Positions 25,620-34,122 are shown, numbered from the stretch's first letter. The stretch is 64,000 nt of DNA from VRUE01 sp963780815 (GCA_963780815.1 CAWADG010000013.1:124001-188000); one strand, 5' to 3'. Made by a program: numbers and translations. The notes: a model not told the origin generated them from the letters alone.

Positions 25620-25625
25620 TAGCCT
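25620..25625 (+). promoter_or_regulatory. -10 box TAGCCT of leader ORF and WS/DGAT gene
   Basis: TAGCCT ends 6 nt before the leader ATG at 25632, the same spacing as other leaderless genes here. It lies only 16 bp from the opposing -10 of ispH (25599-25604). Confidence 0.5.
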
Positions 25626-25631
25626 TGAACC

Positions 25632-25706
25632 ATGAGCGCGGAACGAGCAAGCGTGCATATCTGGTTCTTCGCGCAGCGAGTGAAGCGCGAGGCATTTGTT
25701 CCATGA
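25632..25706 (+). CDS. 24-residue leader peptide before WS/DGAT gene
   Basis: ATG at 25632 opens a 24-codon ORF in a different frame from the acyltransferase: MSAERASVHIWF then FAQRVKREAFVP. Its TGA (25704-25706) overlaps the acyltransferase ATG (25703) as ATGA. With the -10 box 6 nt upstream, ribosomes would load on the leader and re-initiate. No runs of one amino acid suggest classical attenuation. The call rests on the promoter spacing and stop-start overlap. Confidence 0.5.
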   Translation: MSAERASVHIWFFAQRVKREAFVP

Positions 25707-27121
25707 GCACGAACGGAGGTCATCTCGACAGGCTCACCGCCACCGACGCCTCGTTCCTGACGAACGAGACCTCGACGAGCCACATGCACATCGGCGGCCT
25801 CCTGATCTTCGAAGGCCCTCCCCCGCCCTACCTCGACCTCGTCGACCACGTCCGGGGGCGGCTCGACAAGGTGCCGCGCTTCCGCCAGCGGTTGGTGACG
25901 CCGCCGCTGGAGGCGGGGCGGCCGCTCTGGGCGGACGACGTCAACTTCAACCTCAAGTACCACATCCGCCACACGGCGCTGCCCGAGCCGGGCGGCGAGC
26001 GGCAGCTGATGCGGCTCGCCGGCCGCGTCTTCTCGCAGCAGCTCGACCGCTCGAAGCCGCTCTGGGAGATGTGGCTGGTGCAGGGCCTCGAGCGCGACCG
26101 GTTCGCGATCTTGACCAAGACCCACCATGCCGCGGTCGACGGGATCTCCGGGGTCGACATCGGCAGCGTCCTCTTTGATCTCGAGCGCGCCCCGCAACCG
26201 GCACCGGTCCGCGACGGCTGGAAGCCGCAGCCGACCCCGAGCGGCGCCAAGCTCGTGGCCCGCGGCGTGTCCGAGGCCGCCGGGGCGCCGCTGCGGCTGG
26301 CCGAGCAGGCGCTGGGCGTGGTGCGCCGCCCGGACTCCGCAGCCCAGCGCGCCACGGAGGCGCTCGAGGGCCTCGGCGAGATAGTCGGGGCGCTCGCCGA
26401 CCCGGCGCCGAAGATCCCGCTGAACGAGCCGATCGGCCCCCACCGGCGGTTCGTCGTCACCCGCTCGGAGCTGGCGACCCTGAAACGGATCAAGGACACC
26501 CTCGGCGGGACCGTCAACGACGTCGTCCTGGCGGTGGTCACCGGCGCGTTGCGCCGCTGGCTCCAACAGCGTGGGATCCGCACCGAGGGCCTCGAGCTGC
26601 GGGCGCTGGTTCCGGTCTCGATCCGCACCGAGGACGAGCGCGGCGACCTCGGCAATCGCCTCACGGTGATGCGGGGGCCTCTGCCCGTCTATCTGGAGGA
26701 CCCGGTGCGGCGGCTGCGGGTCGTGACCCAGCAGATGGAGGGCCTGAAGCGCTCGAAGCAGGCGCTCGGCGCCGAAGTGATCTCCCGCTTCAACGACTTC
26801 GCGCCGATGACGCTCCTCGCCCAGGCCTCACGCCTCAACTTCTCGACCCGGCTCTTCAACCTGATCGTGACCAACGTCCCCGGGCCGCAGCTCCCGCTCT
26901 ACGTCCTCGGCCGCGAGATGGAGGAGGTCTTCCCGATCGCGTTCCTGCCCGAGAACCACGGCCTCGCGGTCGCGATCATCAGCTACAACGGCCGGATCGG
27001 TTTCGGGCTGCTGGCCGATTACGACTCGGTCGAGGACGTGGTCATGGTCGCCGAGGGGATCGACGAATCGCTTGCCGAGCTCGAGCAGGCGGCCGCCGCC
27101 CTAGGAGCGGCCGACGGCTGA
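25703..27121 (+). CDS. Wax ester synthase/diacylglycerol acyltransferase (WS/DGAT)
   Basis: WS/DGAT of 472 residues, esterifying acyl-CoA to diacylglycerol or fatty alcohols for storage lipid. The catalytic motif HHAAVDG is near residue 140, and the family C-terminal domain shows NDVVLAVVTGALRRWL, LVPVSIRTEDERG and NVPGPQLPLYVLG. Typical for actinobacterial triacylglycerol synthesis. ATG 25703 overlaps the leader ORF stop. Confidence 0.92.
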   Translation: MSTNGGHLDRLTATDASFLTNETSTSHMHIGGLLIFEGPPPPYLDLVDHVRGRLDKVPRFRQRLVTPPLEAGRPLWADDVNFNLKYHIRHTALPEPGGERQLMRLAGRVFSQQLDRSKPLWEMWLVQGLERDRFAILTKTHHAAVDGISGVDIGSVLFDLERAPQPAPVRDGWKPQPTPSGAKLVARGVSEAAGAPLRLAEQALGVVRRPDSAAQRATEALEGLGEIVGALADPAPKIPLNEPIGPHRRFVVTRSELATLKRIKDTLGGTVNDVVLAVVTGALRRWLQQRGIRTEGLELRALVPVSIRTEDERGDLGNRLTVMRGPLPVYLEDPVRRLRVVTQQMEGLKRSKQALGAEVISRFNDFAPMTLLAQASRLNFSTRLFNLIVTNVPGPQLPLYVLGREMEEVFPIAFLPENHGLAVAIISYNGRIGFGLLADYDSVEDVVMVAEGIDESLAELEQAAAALGAADG

Positions 27122-27137
27122 TCTCTAGGCTGGAGTG

Positions 27138-27617
27138 ATGGCCCTGCTCGTCATCCTCTTCATCGTGGTCCCGATCGTCGAGCTCTTCGTGATCATCCAG
27201 GTCGGGCAGGCGATCGGGGTCGTGCCTACCCTGGCGCTGCTGCTCGCCGACGCCCTGCTCGGCTCGCTGCTGCTCCGCCACCAGGGCCGCGGTGCCTGGC
27301 GACGCTTCAACGAGGCGCTCGCCCAGAGGCGCTTCCCGGCCCGCGAGGCCGCCGACGGTGTGATGATCGCGGTCGGCGGCACGCTGCTGCTGACACCGGG
27401 GTTCGTGACCGACATCTTCGGGCTGCTCCTGCTGATCCCGCCGACCCGGGCCCTGGTCCGCCGCTTCATGGGCCTCTACCTCGGCCGTCGCCTCGTCGTC
27501 GTCGGGACGGGGCCCTTCCGCTCGTCCGGAGCCGGCCCGGCCCAGCCGGGGCCCGGCTATGACTTCGAGGGGACCGCTGAGGAGGTCGACGGCGAGGACC
27601 CGCAGCTCGGGCGCTAG
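27138..27617 (+). CDS. fxsA: FxsA-family membrane protein
   Basis: FxsA-like protein of 159 residues with three to four membrane segments: an N-terminal VILFIVVPIVELFVIIQVG, then VGGTLLLTPGFVTDIFGLLL, the family's most conserved stretch. FxsA overexpression in E. coli affects phage F exclusion of T7; the general role is unknown. ATG 27138 lies 6 nt after TAGGCT (27126-27131), favouring it over the GTG one codon earlier. The C-terminus is Pro/Gly/Glu-rich and cytoplasmic. Confidence 0.87.
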   Translation: MALLVILFIVVPIVELFVIIQVGQAIGVVPTLALLLADALLGSLLLRHQGRGAWRRFNEALAQRRFPAREAADGVMIAVGGTLLLTPGFVTDIFGLLLLIPPTRALVRRFMGLYLGRRLVVVGTGPFRSSGAGPAQPGPGYDFEGTAEEVDGEDPQLGR

Positions 27618-28855
27618 CGGACGCTTCCTTCGAGGACGCGGTTGACCTCTTCGAGCTTTGCGGTGGTGGCGCGGAGCTCCTCGGCTAGGGTGTCGAACCC
27701 GCTCACCTGTGCCTCGAGCTCCTCGATGCGCCGCTGCGCCGCGAGCAGGTCGGCCTCGAGCCGCTCGGACTGCGCGTCCGTGCTCTCGAGCTCGGTGATC
27801 CGTCGCTCGACGCCGGCGGCAAGCTCATCCGCCCGTCGGGCGGTCTCCTGCAGCGCGCCAAGCTCATTCTCGAGATCGAGCACCCCGCCGCTGCTTGCCG
27901 CGGGCTCGGGCTCAGTGTCGAGTTCGGTCTCGAGCTCCGGGAATCGGACCAGCTCGGGCTTCAGCTCGAAGACGGCCTCGGGGTCGTCGTCGTCTGTCAG
28001 CTCGGGCTCCGGGAACCAGACGAGCTCGAGCTCCGGCTCGAGCTCGACCTCGGGCTCTGGATCGGGCTCCGGTTCGGTATCCGGCTCGACATCGATCTCC
28101 GGCTTCACTTCGAGCGCGGGCTCGGTTCCGACCTCGAGCACCGGCGCCGGCTCAAACGGCGACGCGACCTCGATCACGGGCTCGATCGGGGATTGCTCGG
28201 TCGCCGGCTCCTCTGTCGCGGGCTCCTCGGCCTGCGGCTCCTGCCTTGCCGGCTCCTCCGCCGACGGTTCCTCAGGCGGCACCTCCGCCGGCGACTCCTC
28301 CGCCGCCGGGGGCTCTGCGATCGCCGGCCTCGACACCGGATGCTCGGGCAGGCCCTCGATCAGAGCGTCGATCCCCGCGGAGGTCGCAATTGCCGGCCGC
28401 ACCGAGTTCCGCGTCATCACTTCGATGTCGCTGATCCCAAGTGTGTCGAACGGGTCCTGGACGGCGACGATCAGCGCCCCGTCGGAGGCGAAGGCGATTG
28501 GCACGGCGCGATAGCGCTGGGCAGCCGAGCGGGTGACCATCTGCGCCGCCTCGTTGTCGACCTCGAACTCGTCGAGGTCGACATGGTCAAGCCCGTTGCG
28601 CTCCGCGATCGCCCGCGAGAGGCTCTCTTCGTCGAGGATGCCCGACTCGAGCAGGTATCGCTCGAGGCTCCTCTCGGTCTCCTGTGCCGCCTGCTGCGCC
28701 GCCTCGATCGTCTCCTGATCGGCGAGGCCGAGCTCGACGACGACGTCGGCGAGAAAGACGCCGCGCCGATCCGGATTCGAGGGCGCCGTCACCCCGGCCG
28801 CCCCCGGGTCGAAGCCGGCGGTGGTGACGCGAGCCTGGGTGGCCAGTTCCGTCAT
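27614..28855 (-). CDS. MshEN (T2SS-E N-terminal) domain protein with acidic repeats and coiled coil
   Basis: Residues about 30-160 of 413 form a GspE/MshE N-terminal domain (GVFLADVVVELGLADQETIE, LLESGILDEESLSRAIAER, VPIAFASDGALIVAVQDPFD). Residues about 165-310 are Pro/Glu-rich imperfect repeats (AEEPA, EPEPEL types). Residues about 330-410 are a coiled coil. There is no ATPase domain, so it is not a secretion motor. MshEN domains can bind cyclic di-GMP. Its ATG overlaps the GAF-GGDEF gene stop by 4 bp. Confidence 0.78.
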   Translation of the reverse strand: MTELATQARVTTAGFDPGAAGVTAPSNPDRRGVFLADVVVELGLADQETIEAAQQAAQETERSLERYLLESGILDEESLSRAIAERNGLDHVDLDEFEVDNEAAQMVTRSAAQRYRAVPIAFASDGALIVAVQDPFDTLGISDIEVMTRNSVRPAIATSAGIDALIEGLPEHPVSRPAIAEPPAAEESPAEVPPEEPSAEEPARQEPQAEEPATEEPATEQSPIEPVIEVASPFEPAPVLEVGTEPALEVKPEIDVEPDTEPEPDPEPEVELEPELELVWFPEPELTDDDDPEAVFELKPELVRFPELETELDTEPEPAASSGGVLDLENELGALQETARRADELAAGVERRITELESTDAQSERLEADLLAAQRRIEELEAQVSGFDTLAEELRATTAKLEEVNRVLEGSVR

Positions 28856-29802
28856 TCGAGCGCCGCCGGTGCCGTGAGGCTCTCTGCCGCAGATCCGCCG
28901 CCGTCGCCGGCCGCGGCCTCGGCAAGGTCGAGGGCTTCATTCGATGTGTTGGTGCCGGTCAGCGGCTGGATGCCGCAGGAGACGTCGATCGCCGCCTTCT
29001 CGCCGCCGGTGACGCGCTCGAGCGCGTCCAGGTACCGGGCGACGAAGGCCGGCGTTTCCCCCACGGGGCAGCCGACGAGAATCGCGGCCAGCGACATCTC
29101 CCCCACCCGTCCGACCCTGTCGGCCCCCCTGACGGTGGCCGCGAGCACGTCAGCGGCCATCTTCAGGGCGAGGCGGTCGCCGGCGGCCGGGGTCCCGCTG
29201 CCATTCGGGGAGGTTGCGACCCGGCAGACGACGAGCACGGACTCGACCGCTTCCTCGCCGACCGCGTTCCACTCGGCCCGGAGCAGGTCGTTGAATCCTT
29301 CGCGGTCGGGAAGGCTGGTTTCGGCGTCGGTGCTGGGGCCGGCGTTGACCTGGCCCCGCAGGCGCCGCAGCTCCGAGCGCAGCTGAACGCTTTCCCATTC
29401 ATGGCCAAGCAGCCTGGCGGCGACCCCGAGCTGGGCGGCGTGCTCCGGCCGGTAGACATCAGGCTCCGCGGAGACGGCGCAGAGGACGCCGGCGATCCTG
29501 CCGTCGGCCATCTCCAGCGGCGCGCTGATCCAGTCGACCGCGCCAAGCGACCGGAACGAGTCGGGGCTGACGACGCCGGCCTCGGCCGGGATCAGGGCGC
29601 AGCCGCGGCGGAGCCCCTCGACGTCGTCACCCCTCACCTCGATCACGTAGTGGATCTGCTCGTCATGGTCGAGACGGCCGAGGACGAGGACGCCGGGGAG
29701 GACGTCCGTCAGCGTCTCGAGAAGAGAATCGGCGGCTTCGGAGAAGTTCTGGAAACGACGCTGCGCGAGCCCGATCAGCGCCCCGGTCTCTCTTGGATCC
29801 AT
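28852..29802 (-). CDS. GAF plus degenerate GGDEF-domain protein
   Basis: Residues about 20-150 of 316 form a GAF-like sensor domain; a short coiled coil leads to a GGDEF-like domain at about 165-300. In place of the GGDEF signature the sequence reads RVGEMSLAAILVG, so diguanylate cyclase activity is not expected. The surrounding ADRVGRVGEMS and fold-end motifs still match the family. It may act as a regulatory or nucleotide-binding partner of the MshEN protein translated from the overlapping gene. Confidence 0.72.
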   Translation of the reverse strand: MDPRETGALIGLAQRRFQNFSEAADSLLETLTDVLPGVLVLGRLDHDEQIHYVIEVRGDDVEGLRRGCALIPAEAGVVSPDSFRSLGAVDWISAPLEMADGRIAGVLCAVSAEPDVYRPEHAAQLGVAARLLGHEWESVQLRSELRRLRGQVNAGPSTDAETSLPDREGFNDLLRAEWNAVGEEAVESVLVVCRVATSPNGSGTPAAGDRLALKMAADVLAATVRGADRVGRVGEMSLAAILVGCPVGETPAFVARYLDALERVTGGEKAAIDVSCGIQPLTGTNTSNEALDLAEAAAGDGGGSAAESLTAPAALE

Positions 29803-29901
29803 GAGACCCCTATCGGTAGCGGCGCCGGCAGAATTGAGACATGGTCGAAGACCGCTTCACAAAGCTGTTTCGCCACGTTCACATAACCCCAAAATTAGGC
29901 A

Positions 29902-29930
29902 TTGATAAGGCCTGTTCGCGGCTGTAGCGT
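29902..29930 (+). promoter_or_regulatory. Promoter of blue-copper/multicopper oxidase genes
   Basis: TTGATA (29902-29907) and TAGCGT (29925-29930) are separated by exactly 17 bp, a good housekeeping-type spacing. A leader of about 60 nt then carries the AAAAGGAGAG ribosome site before the TTG start at 29997. Nothing else is seen in the 194-bp gap. Confidence 0.55.
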
Positions 29931-29996
29931 CCCGCGATCAATTCAACCGAGGAGACGCGCCGTCATCAGTCGGCGGCCGCGGAAAAGGAGAGAGTC

Positions 29997-30581
29997 TTGA
30001 AGCAGATCATCTGCCGCTCGGCGGTGGTCGCGACGGTCGGAGCGCTCGCCGCGATCGGCATCGCGGGCCCCGTCTGGGCCAGCGGTGGCGACTCCGCCGC
30101 CGAAACCGCGCCCGCCAACACCGTCCTGATCGAAGGCAAGGGGCGTTCAGTCCATTTTGTCTATCCGAAGACGATCGTCGCCGGCGAAGACCTGACGATC
30201 ACCAACAAGACGAACTCGAAACAGGTCGGCCCGCACACTTTCTCGCTCGTCACTCAGTCCGACATCCCGCAGACCAAGAAGGAACGGAAGCTTTGCTTCA
30301 CCCCCGGCCACATCTGCAAAGCGGTCGCCGGATGGCACGGGGTCAAGGGCGAGGGCCCGCCGACCAAGAACCCCGCCACCGCCGGCAAGAAGGGCTGGGA
30401 CACGATCGGGAGCCTGAAGAAGAAGGGCGACTCCTGGTTCACCGGGATGAAGCCCAATGCCACCTACACGGCACCCGTCTCCGTCGACACCTCGAAGGGC
30501 CCGCAGACGATCACGTTCATGTGCGTGATCCATTCCTGGATGCACGGCTCGATCGAAGTACTGCCGCCGACAGGAGGTTGA
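29997..30581 (+). CDS. Exported plastocyanin-like blue copper protein
   Basis: The 194-residue precursor has a Sec signal (VVATVGALAAIGIAGPVWA) and a cupredoxin domain. Type 1 copper ligands fit the histidine in GPHTFSLV and the C-terminal CVIHSWMHGSIEV (Cys, His and a Met/His). An insertion of about 50 residues with two further cysteines (LCFTPGHIC) lies between. It could be electron partner of the multicopper oxidase that follows at once. TTG start with good ribosome site. Confidence 0.85.
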   Translation: MKQIICRSAVVATVGALAAIGIAGPVWASGGDSAAETAPANTVLIEGKGRSVHFVYPKTIVAGEDLTITNKTNSKQVGPHTFSLVTQSDIPQTKKERKLCFTPGHICKAVAGWHGVKGEGPPTKNPATAGKKGWDTIGSLKKKGDSWFTGMKPNATYTAPVSVDTSKGPQTITFMCVIHSWMHGSIEVLPPTGG

Positions 30582-30582
30582 G

Positions 30583-32199
30583 ACGGCCGACCGCTCCCCA
30601 GATCCGCGGCGCCTGAGGCGACGGGCGTTCATCGGGGCTCTGGGGGGCGGGGCCTTCTCGCTGTTCGTCCCGGGTTGGGCCCGGACCGGGCGGCCGGTCC
30701 CGTTCGCGGCGGGGCCGGCCCCGGCCCGGGCCGGGATGGTCCCGTTCCGGGCCCGGCTGCCGATCCCACGGGTCCTCGACCAGGCGCAGATCGACGTGCC
30801 GATCCGCGAGGCCGAGCTGCAGGTCCTCCCCGGCCCGAGGACCCGGATGTGGACCTACGACGGGAGCTTCCCGGGGCCGACGATCCGCCGGCCCGCCGGC
30901 CATCGCACGGAGGTCACCTTCCACCACCGGCTGCCCCCGGGGGCGGGAGAGCTGAGCGTCCACCTCCACGGGGGCCACAACCGGACCCAGTTCGACGGCC
31001 AGCCCGGCGGTCTGACCAAGTCGCACCCGAAGTCATTCTTCTGCGACATCCCGCAGGACCTGCCGCTGACGGAGTCCGGCAACGACTTCCTCCTCTATCC
31101 GGGCAGGAGCAGGACCTACATCTACGACCTTCACGAGGACGGCGGGCCCGAACGCGCGGCGTTCCAGTGGTACCACGACCACCGCCTCGACCACACCGCG
31201 AAGAACGTCTGGCACGGCCTGGCCGGGATGTGGATCGTCGACGACGACCTCGACCGCTCGCTGCCGCTGCCCTCCGGGGACCGCGACATCCCCCTGATGA
31301 TCGCCGAGCGGACCTTCGACCGCCACAACCAGCTCACCGATCCCTTCACCGATCTCCGCCCGCCGGCCGACGGCATCACCGGCCACACCGTCCTCGTCAA
31401 CGGCGCCTTCATGCCCCACAATCGGGTCACCCCCCAGCGCCACCGCCTGCGGATCCTCAACGCCTCCCAGTTTCGCGCCTACAACCTGCACCTCTCGAAC
31501 GGGATGCCGATGACCCAGATCGGGACCGACAGCGGCCTGATGCCGCGACCGGTGAGGCGCCACAACGTGTTGATCGGCCCGGCCGAGCGGGTCGAGCTGA
31601 TCGTCGACTTCTCCGGCGCGCGGGGGCACTCGGTCGAGCTGCGCAGCGGCCCCCGGAAAGACGGCAGGACGGTCACCGGTTTGAAGCCCTACGTCGGGGC
31701 GCTGATGCAGTTCCGGGTCGATTCAGGCCGGATGCCGGACAGGACGAAGGTCACCCACCGCCTGCGGCCACTCCCCGCCTGGACGAAGCACGTCTCGAAA
31801 GAGCCCGATCACAGGTGGACGATCGAGATCGGCGGCTTTTTCACGCCGACCTGGGTGATCAACGGCCACAGCTTCAACCCCGCCCGGGCCGACGCCTTCC
31901 CCGAGCTCGACACCACCGTCACCTGGGAGGTCGTCAACAAGACCTCGGTCGCCCACCTGTTCCATCTCCACCACACCGACTGGTACCTGCTCGCCCGCAA
32001 TGGCAAGCCGCCGCCGCCCTGGGAAGACTGCCTCAAGGACACCTTCTTCGTCCTCCCCGACGAACGCCTCCTGATCGCCGGCCACCTCAGCGACTACCTC
32101 GGCAAGTTCGTCGTCCACTGCCACATGCTCGACCACGAGGACCACGGCCTGATGTCGCAGTTCCAAGTAGTGAAGCGCGGCTCGGGCCGCACTCGATAG
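30583..32199 (+). CDS. Tat-exported multicopper oxidase, start codon non-standard
   Basis: All four copper motifs are present: HLHGGHNR, WYHDHRLDH, HLFHLHHTDW and HCHMLDHEDHGLM, so laccase/CueO-like oxidase chemistry is expected. An in-frame twin-arginine signal (RRLRRRAFIGALGGGAF) lies upstream of the first ATG (30736), and that stretch has no ATG, GTG or TTG. A GGAGG (30573-30577) is spaced 5 nt from an ACG at 30583, given here as the start. The mature enzyme is intact either way; copper or phenol oxidation cannot be told apart. Confidence 0.85.
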   Translation, partial: TADRSPDPRRLRRRAFIGALGGGAFSLFVPGWARTGRPVPFAAGPAPARAGMVPFRARLPIPRVLDQAQIDVPIREAELQVLPGPRTRMWTYDGSFPGPTIRRPAGHRTEVTFHHRLPPGAGELSVHLHGGHNRTQFDGQPGGLTKSHPKSFFCDIPQDLPLTESGNDFLLYPGRSRTYIYDLHEDGGPERAAFQWYHDHRLDHTAKNVWHGLAGMWIVDDDLDRSLPLPSGDRDIPLMIAERTFDRHNQLTDPFTDLRPPADGITGHTVLVNGAFMPHNRVTPQRHRLRILNASQFRAYNLHLSNGMPMTQIGTDSGLMPRPVRRHNVLIGPAERVELIVDFSGARGHSVELRSGPRKDGRTVTGLKPYVGALMQFRVDSGRMPDRTKVTHRLRPLPAWTKHVSKEPDHRWTIEIGGFFTPTWVINGHSFNPARADAFPELDTTVTWEVVNKTSVAHLFHLHHTDWYLLARNGKPPPPWEDCLKDTFFVLPDERLLIAGHLSDYLGKFVVHCHMLDHEDHGLMSQFQVVKRGSGRTR

Positions 32200-32224
32200 G
32201 GCCGTTCTCCTCATATGAGAGGAA

Positions 32225-32270
32225 GGGTCCTGACCCCCCACCTCCTGCGGCTGTGCAAGCGTCAGGACCC
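32225..32270. terminator. Long inverted repeat between convergent genes
   Basis: GGGTCCTGAC (32225-32234) and GTCAGGACCC (32261-32270) are perfect 10-bp complements with a 26-nt loop, covering the stop codon of the minus-strand gene. A 10-bp palindrome CTCATATGAG lies just before. Likely a two-way terminator for the oxidase operon and the exported protein gene. Confidence 0.55.
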
Positions 32271-32903
32271 GGCGCGGAAGGTGATGCCATCGAGGCTGAC
32301 CGAGGTTGCTCCGCTCGGCGGATCTACTGCACCTTCATGCCCCGGCGCCAGGCCCGGCCCCTCGACGATCACGGTGCCCGTGTCTTGGGTCCCGCAGGCG
32401 CAGGAAACCGGGAACAGAAGCAAGCGCTGGTTCACCGGTCGGTAGCCAGGAGGCAGGTCGAAGATCACCCCGGTCCCGGATTTGGCCATGCCCTTGAGAT
32501 GCACCACACCATCCTGATCCTTGTAGAAGCCCACGGTTTCCCGGGAAGAGCCTGACGGAAGGTTGTTCCAGCCGTCGTGGAATCCGGGCTGATTCGGTGC
32601 CCCTATCTCGTGCCAGCCCTCAGAGGGTGCCAGGGAATTCGCCGTTTGCGCCGTTGGAACGGTGCCGAGGGTCGAGGCATTGATCTGGATACCGGTCAGC
32701 GTGCCCCCCTTGACCTTGGCGGCGGTTACCGCTTCGTTTCTGAGTTTCAGAGTTGTCACGGCGTTCTTCTTCAGTTGCCTTGCGCCGACGCTGTTCTTCG
32801 GCAGGTGGGTGGCGGCATAGGCACCACTGCCCAGCGCGACAAAGAGGGCAAGGCAGGAGACGACGTTGGCAAAAGTGATCTGCGGACGCCGGCGCTCGGG
32901 CAT
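32262..32903 (-). CDS. Exported protein with N-terminal LKKNAVT-type repeats
   Basis: The 213-residue precursor starts MPERRRPQITFANVVSCLAL and has a signal ending GSGAYAAT. Next come short imperfect repeats (LPKNSVGARQLKKNAVTT, LRNEAVTAAKVKGGTLTG) that I associate with exported proteins of Thermoleophilia, then a beta-rich C-terminal domain of about 110 residues. No catalytic motif. GGGGG precedes the ATG. Confidence 0.75.
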   Translation of the reverse strand: MPERRRPQITFANVVSCLALFVALGSGAYAATHLPKNSVGARQLKKNAVTTLKLRNEAVTAAKVKGGTLTGIQINASTLGTVPTAQTANSLAPSEGWHEIGAPNQPGFHDGWNNLPSGSSRETVGFYKDQDGVVHLKGMAKSGTGVIFDLPPGYRPVNQRLLLFPVSCACGTQDTGTVIVEGPGLAPGHEGAVDPPSGATSVSLDGITFRAGS

Positions 32904-33064
32904 ACATGACCCCCATTTGGGTTCGCGGCTCGCGGCCTCACCCACATGAAAGGCCGAAGCCGTGCGACGACAGTAGCCCCGATGCCGTGGAGCGTCAATC
33001 CGAAGGCGCCTCGGGCGCCGAGCCGTGGGGCCCTAGAACCCGAGCGCGAGCACCGGCTGCCTGT

Positions 33065-33880
33065 TCACGGCGCGTAGCTGGCCGTGACCCTGCCCAGCTG
33101 CGCGAGCGCGCCGCTGCTGTCCCCTTTGCCCTGGGTGTCGACCACGCGGACCCGGAGGAAGAGGAACGCCCCGGGTTCGATCAGCGGCGGGCTGGTCAGG
33201 GTGAAGGTCGGGCAGCCATGGGTTTTGTTCCCGAGCGAAACCGCCTGGTCGAGGGGTGTGGAAACCGCCGCGGGTGGAAAGCCCGTGCCCGTGTCAGCCT
33301 CGTTCAGCTCGTAGACCCAGACGTGGTTGATCACGGTGTTCGTCAACGTGTTGCCGGGTGGGTAGGGCCCGATGAAATAGCAGAAGCCCACCGAGCTGAG
33401 GCGAACCGAGGTCCCGCTGAGGCTGCTGGGGCTGAGCAGGTACTGCTGCATCTGCCCGGTCGCGGTGAACGGGCCGCCGAATCCGCCGAACTTGAATCCG
33501 TCCACCTCGCCATTGGTGTCGGTCTGAGTGGCGTCCGCCGTGACCGAATCGCTCTGGGGCGCCGAGGTGTGGAGAACCCAGGCAGCGGGCTGGGCGAGGA
33601 CAGTCAGGCCGGATGGGCCCGGCGGTCCCGCTGCGCCGTCGCTGCCCGCCGCCCCCCTTGGTCCGGCTGCGCCGCGCGGGCCCTGAGCGCTCCAGGTCAG
33701 GCGCTTGTCGCGATGGCGGCACCTGTGAGCGACGTACAAAGCGCCGCCCTTGTGCCGCACGCAGGCCGCGATCGTTTCGCCGGAGTGGCCGCTCGTCGCG
33801 GCATAGGCGCCGCCGGAGATAGCCACAACCAAGGCGGCCAGGGCAACTCCCATGGCCGGACTGATGCTGATCTTTCTCAT
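33065..33880 (-). CDS. Exported collagen-like protein
   Basis: The 271-residue precursor has a signal ending SGGAYAAT, a Cys-pair segment (IAACVRHKGGALYVAHRC), then about nine Gly-X-Y triplets (GPRGAAGPRGAAGSDGAAG), and a C-terminal beta-rich domain. This resembles trimeric collagen-stalk surface proteins such as BclA. No function can be given. It precedes the short secreted ORF's gene order on the same strand but is separately spaced from the repeat protein by 161 bp. Confidence 0.75.
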   Translation of the reverse strand: MRKISISPAMGVALAALVVAISGGAYAATSGHSGETIAACVRHKGGALYVAHRCRHRDKRLTWSAQGPRGAAGPRGAAGSDGAAGPPGPSGLTVLAQPAAWVLHTSAPQSDSVTADATQTDTNGEVDGFKFGGFGGPFTATGQMQQYLLSPSSLSGTSVRLSSVGFCYFIGPYPPGNTLTNTVINHVWVYELNEADTGTGFPPAAVSTPLDQAVSLGNKTHGCPTFTLTSPPLIEPGAFLFLRVRVVDTQGKGDSSGALAQLGRVTASYAP

Positions 33881-33891
33881 CGCCTGACCGC

Positions 33892-34122
33892 CTAGCCTGC
33901 GCAGATGCTTTCGCGGAGGAAGCGCTCACCTTCCAGGACCGCATGGGGCCCTTCGCCGAAGAACAGCTCGGCTGCGGCCCTCCTGCCACCGAACAGGTGC
34001 GCGACTTCAGAGACGAACTGACCAGGACAGGATTGCGGCGCGGGATCGGCCGCTGCCGGGCTGGCGGTCACTCCAAGGCAAAGCGCACGGGCCACCAGGG
34101 CTGCTGAGATGATCCGCCTCAC
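33892..34122 (-). CDS. Small secreted protein, unknown
   Basis: GTG at 34122 with a GGGAGAG site gives a 76-residue precursor: signal RRIISAALVARALCLGVTAS, cleavage near AAADPA, and a mature part of about 50 residues with two cysteines (QSCPGQFVSEVAHLFGG, ESICAG) that could form one disulfide. It ends 11 bp before the collagen-like gene and may be co-transcribed with it. Confidence 0.55.
   Translation of the reverse strand: MRRIISAALVARALCLGVTASPAAADPAPQSCPGQFVSEVAHLFGGRRAAAELFFGEGPHAVLEGERFLRESICAG

Noticed and set aside
28852..29802. Active diguanylate cyclase
   Set aside because: The GGDEF signature is replaced by VGEMS, so catalysis is unlikely.
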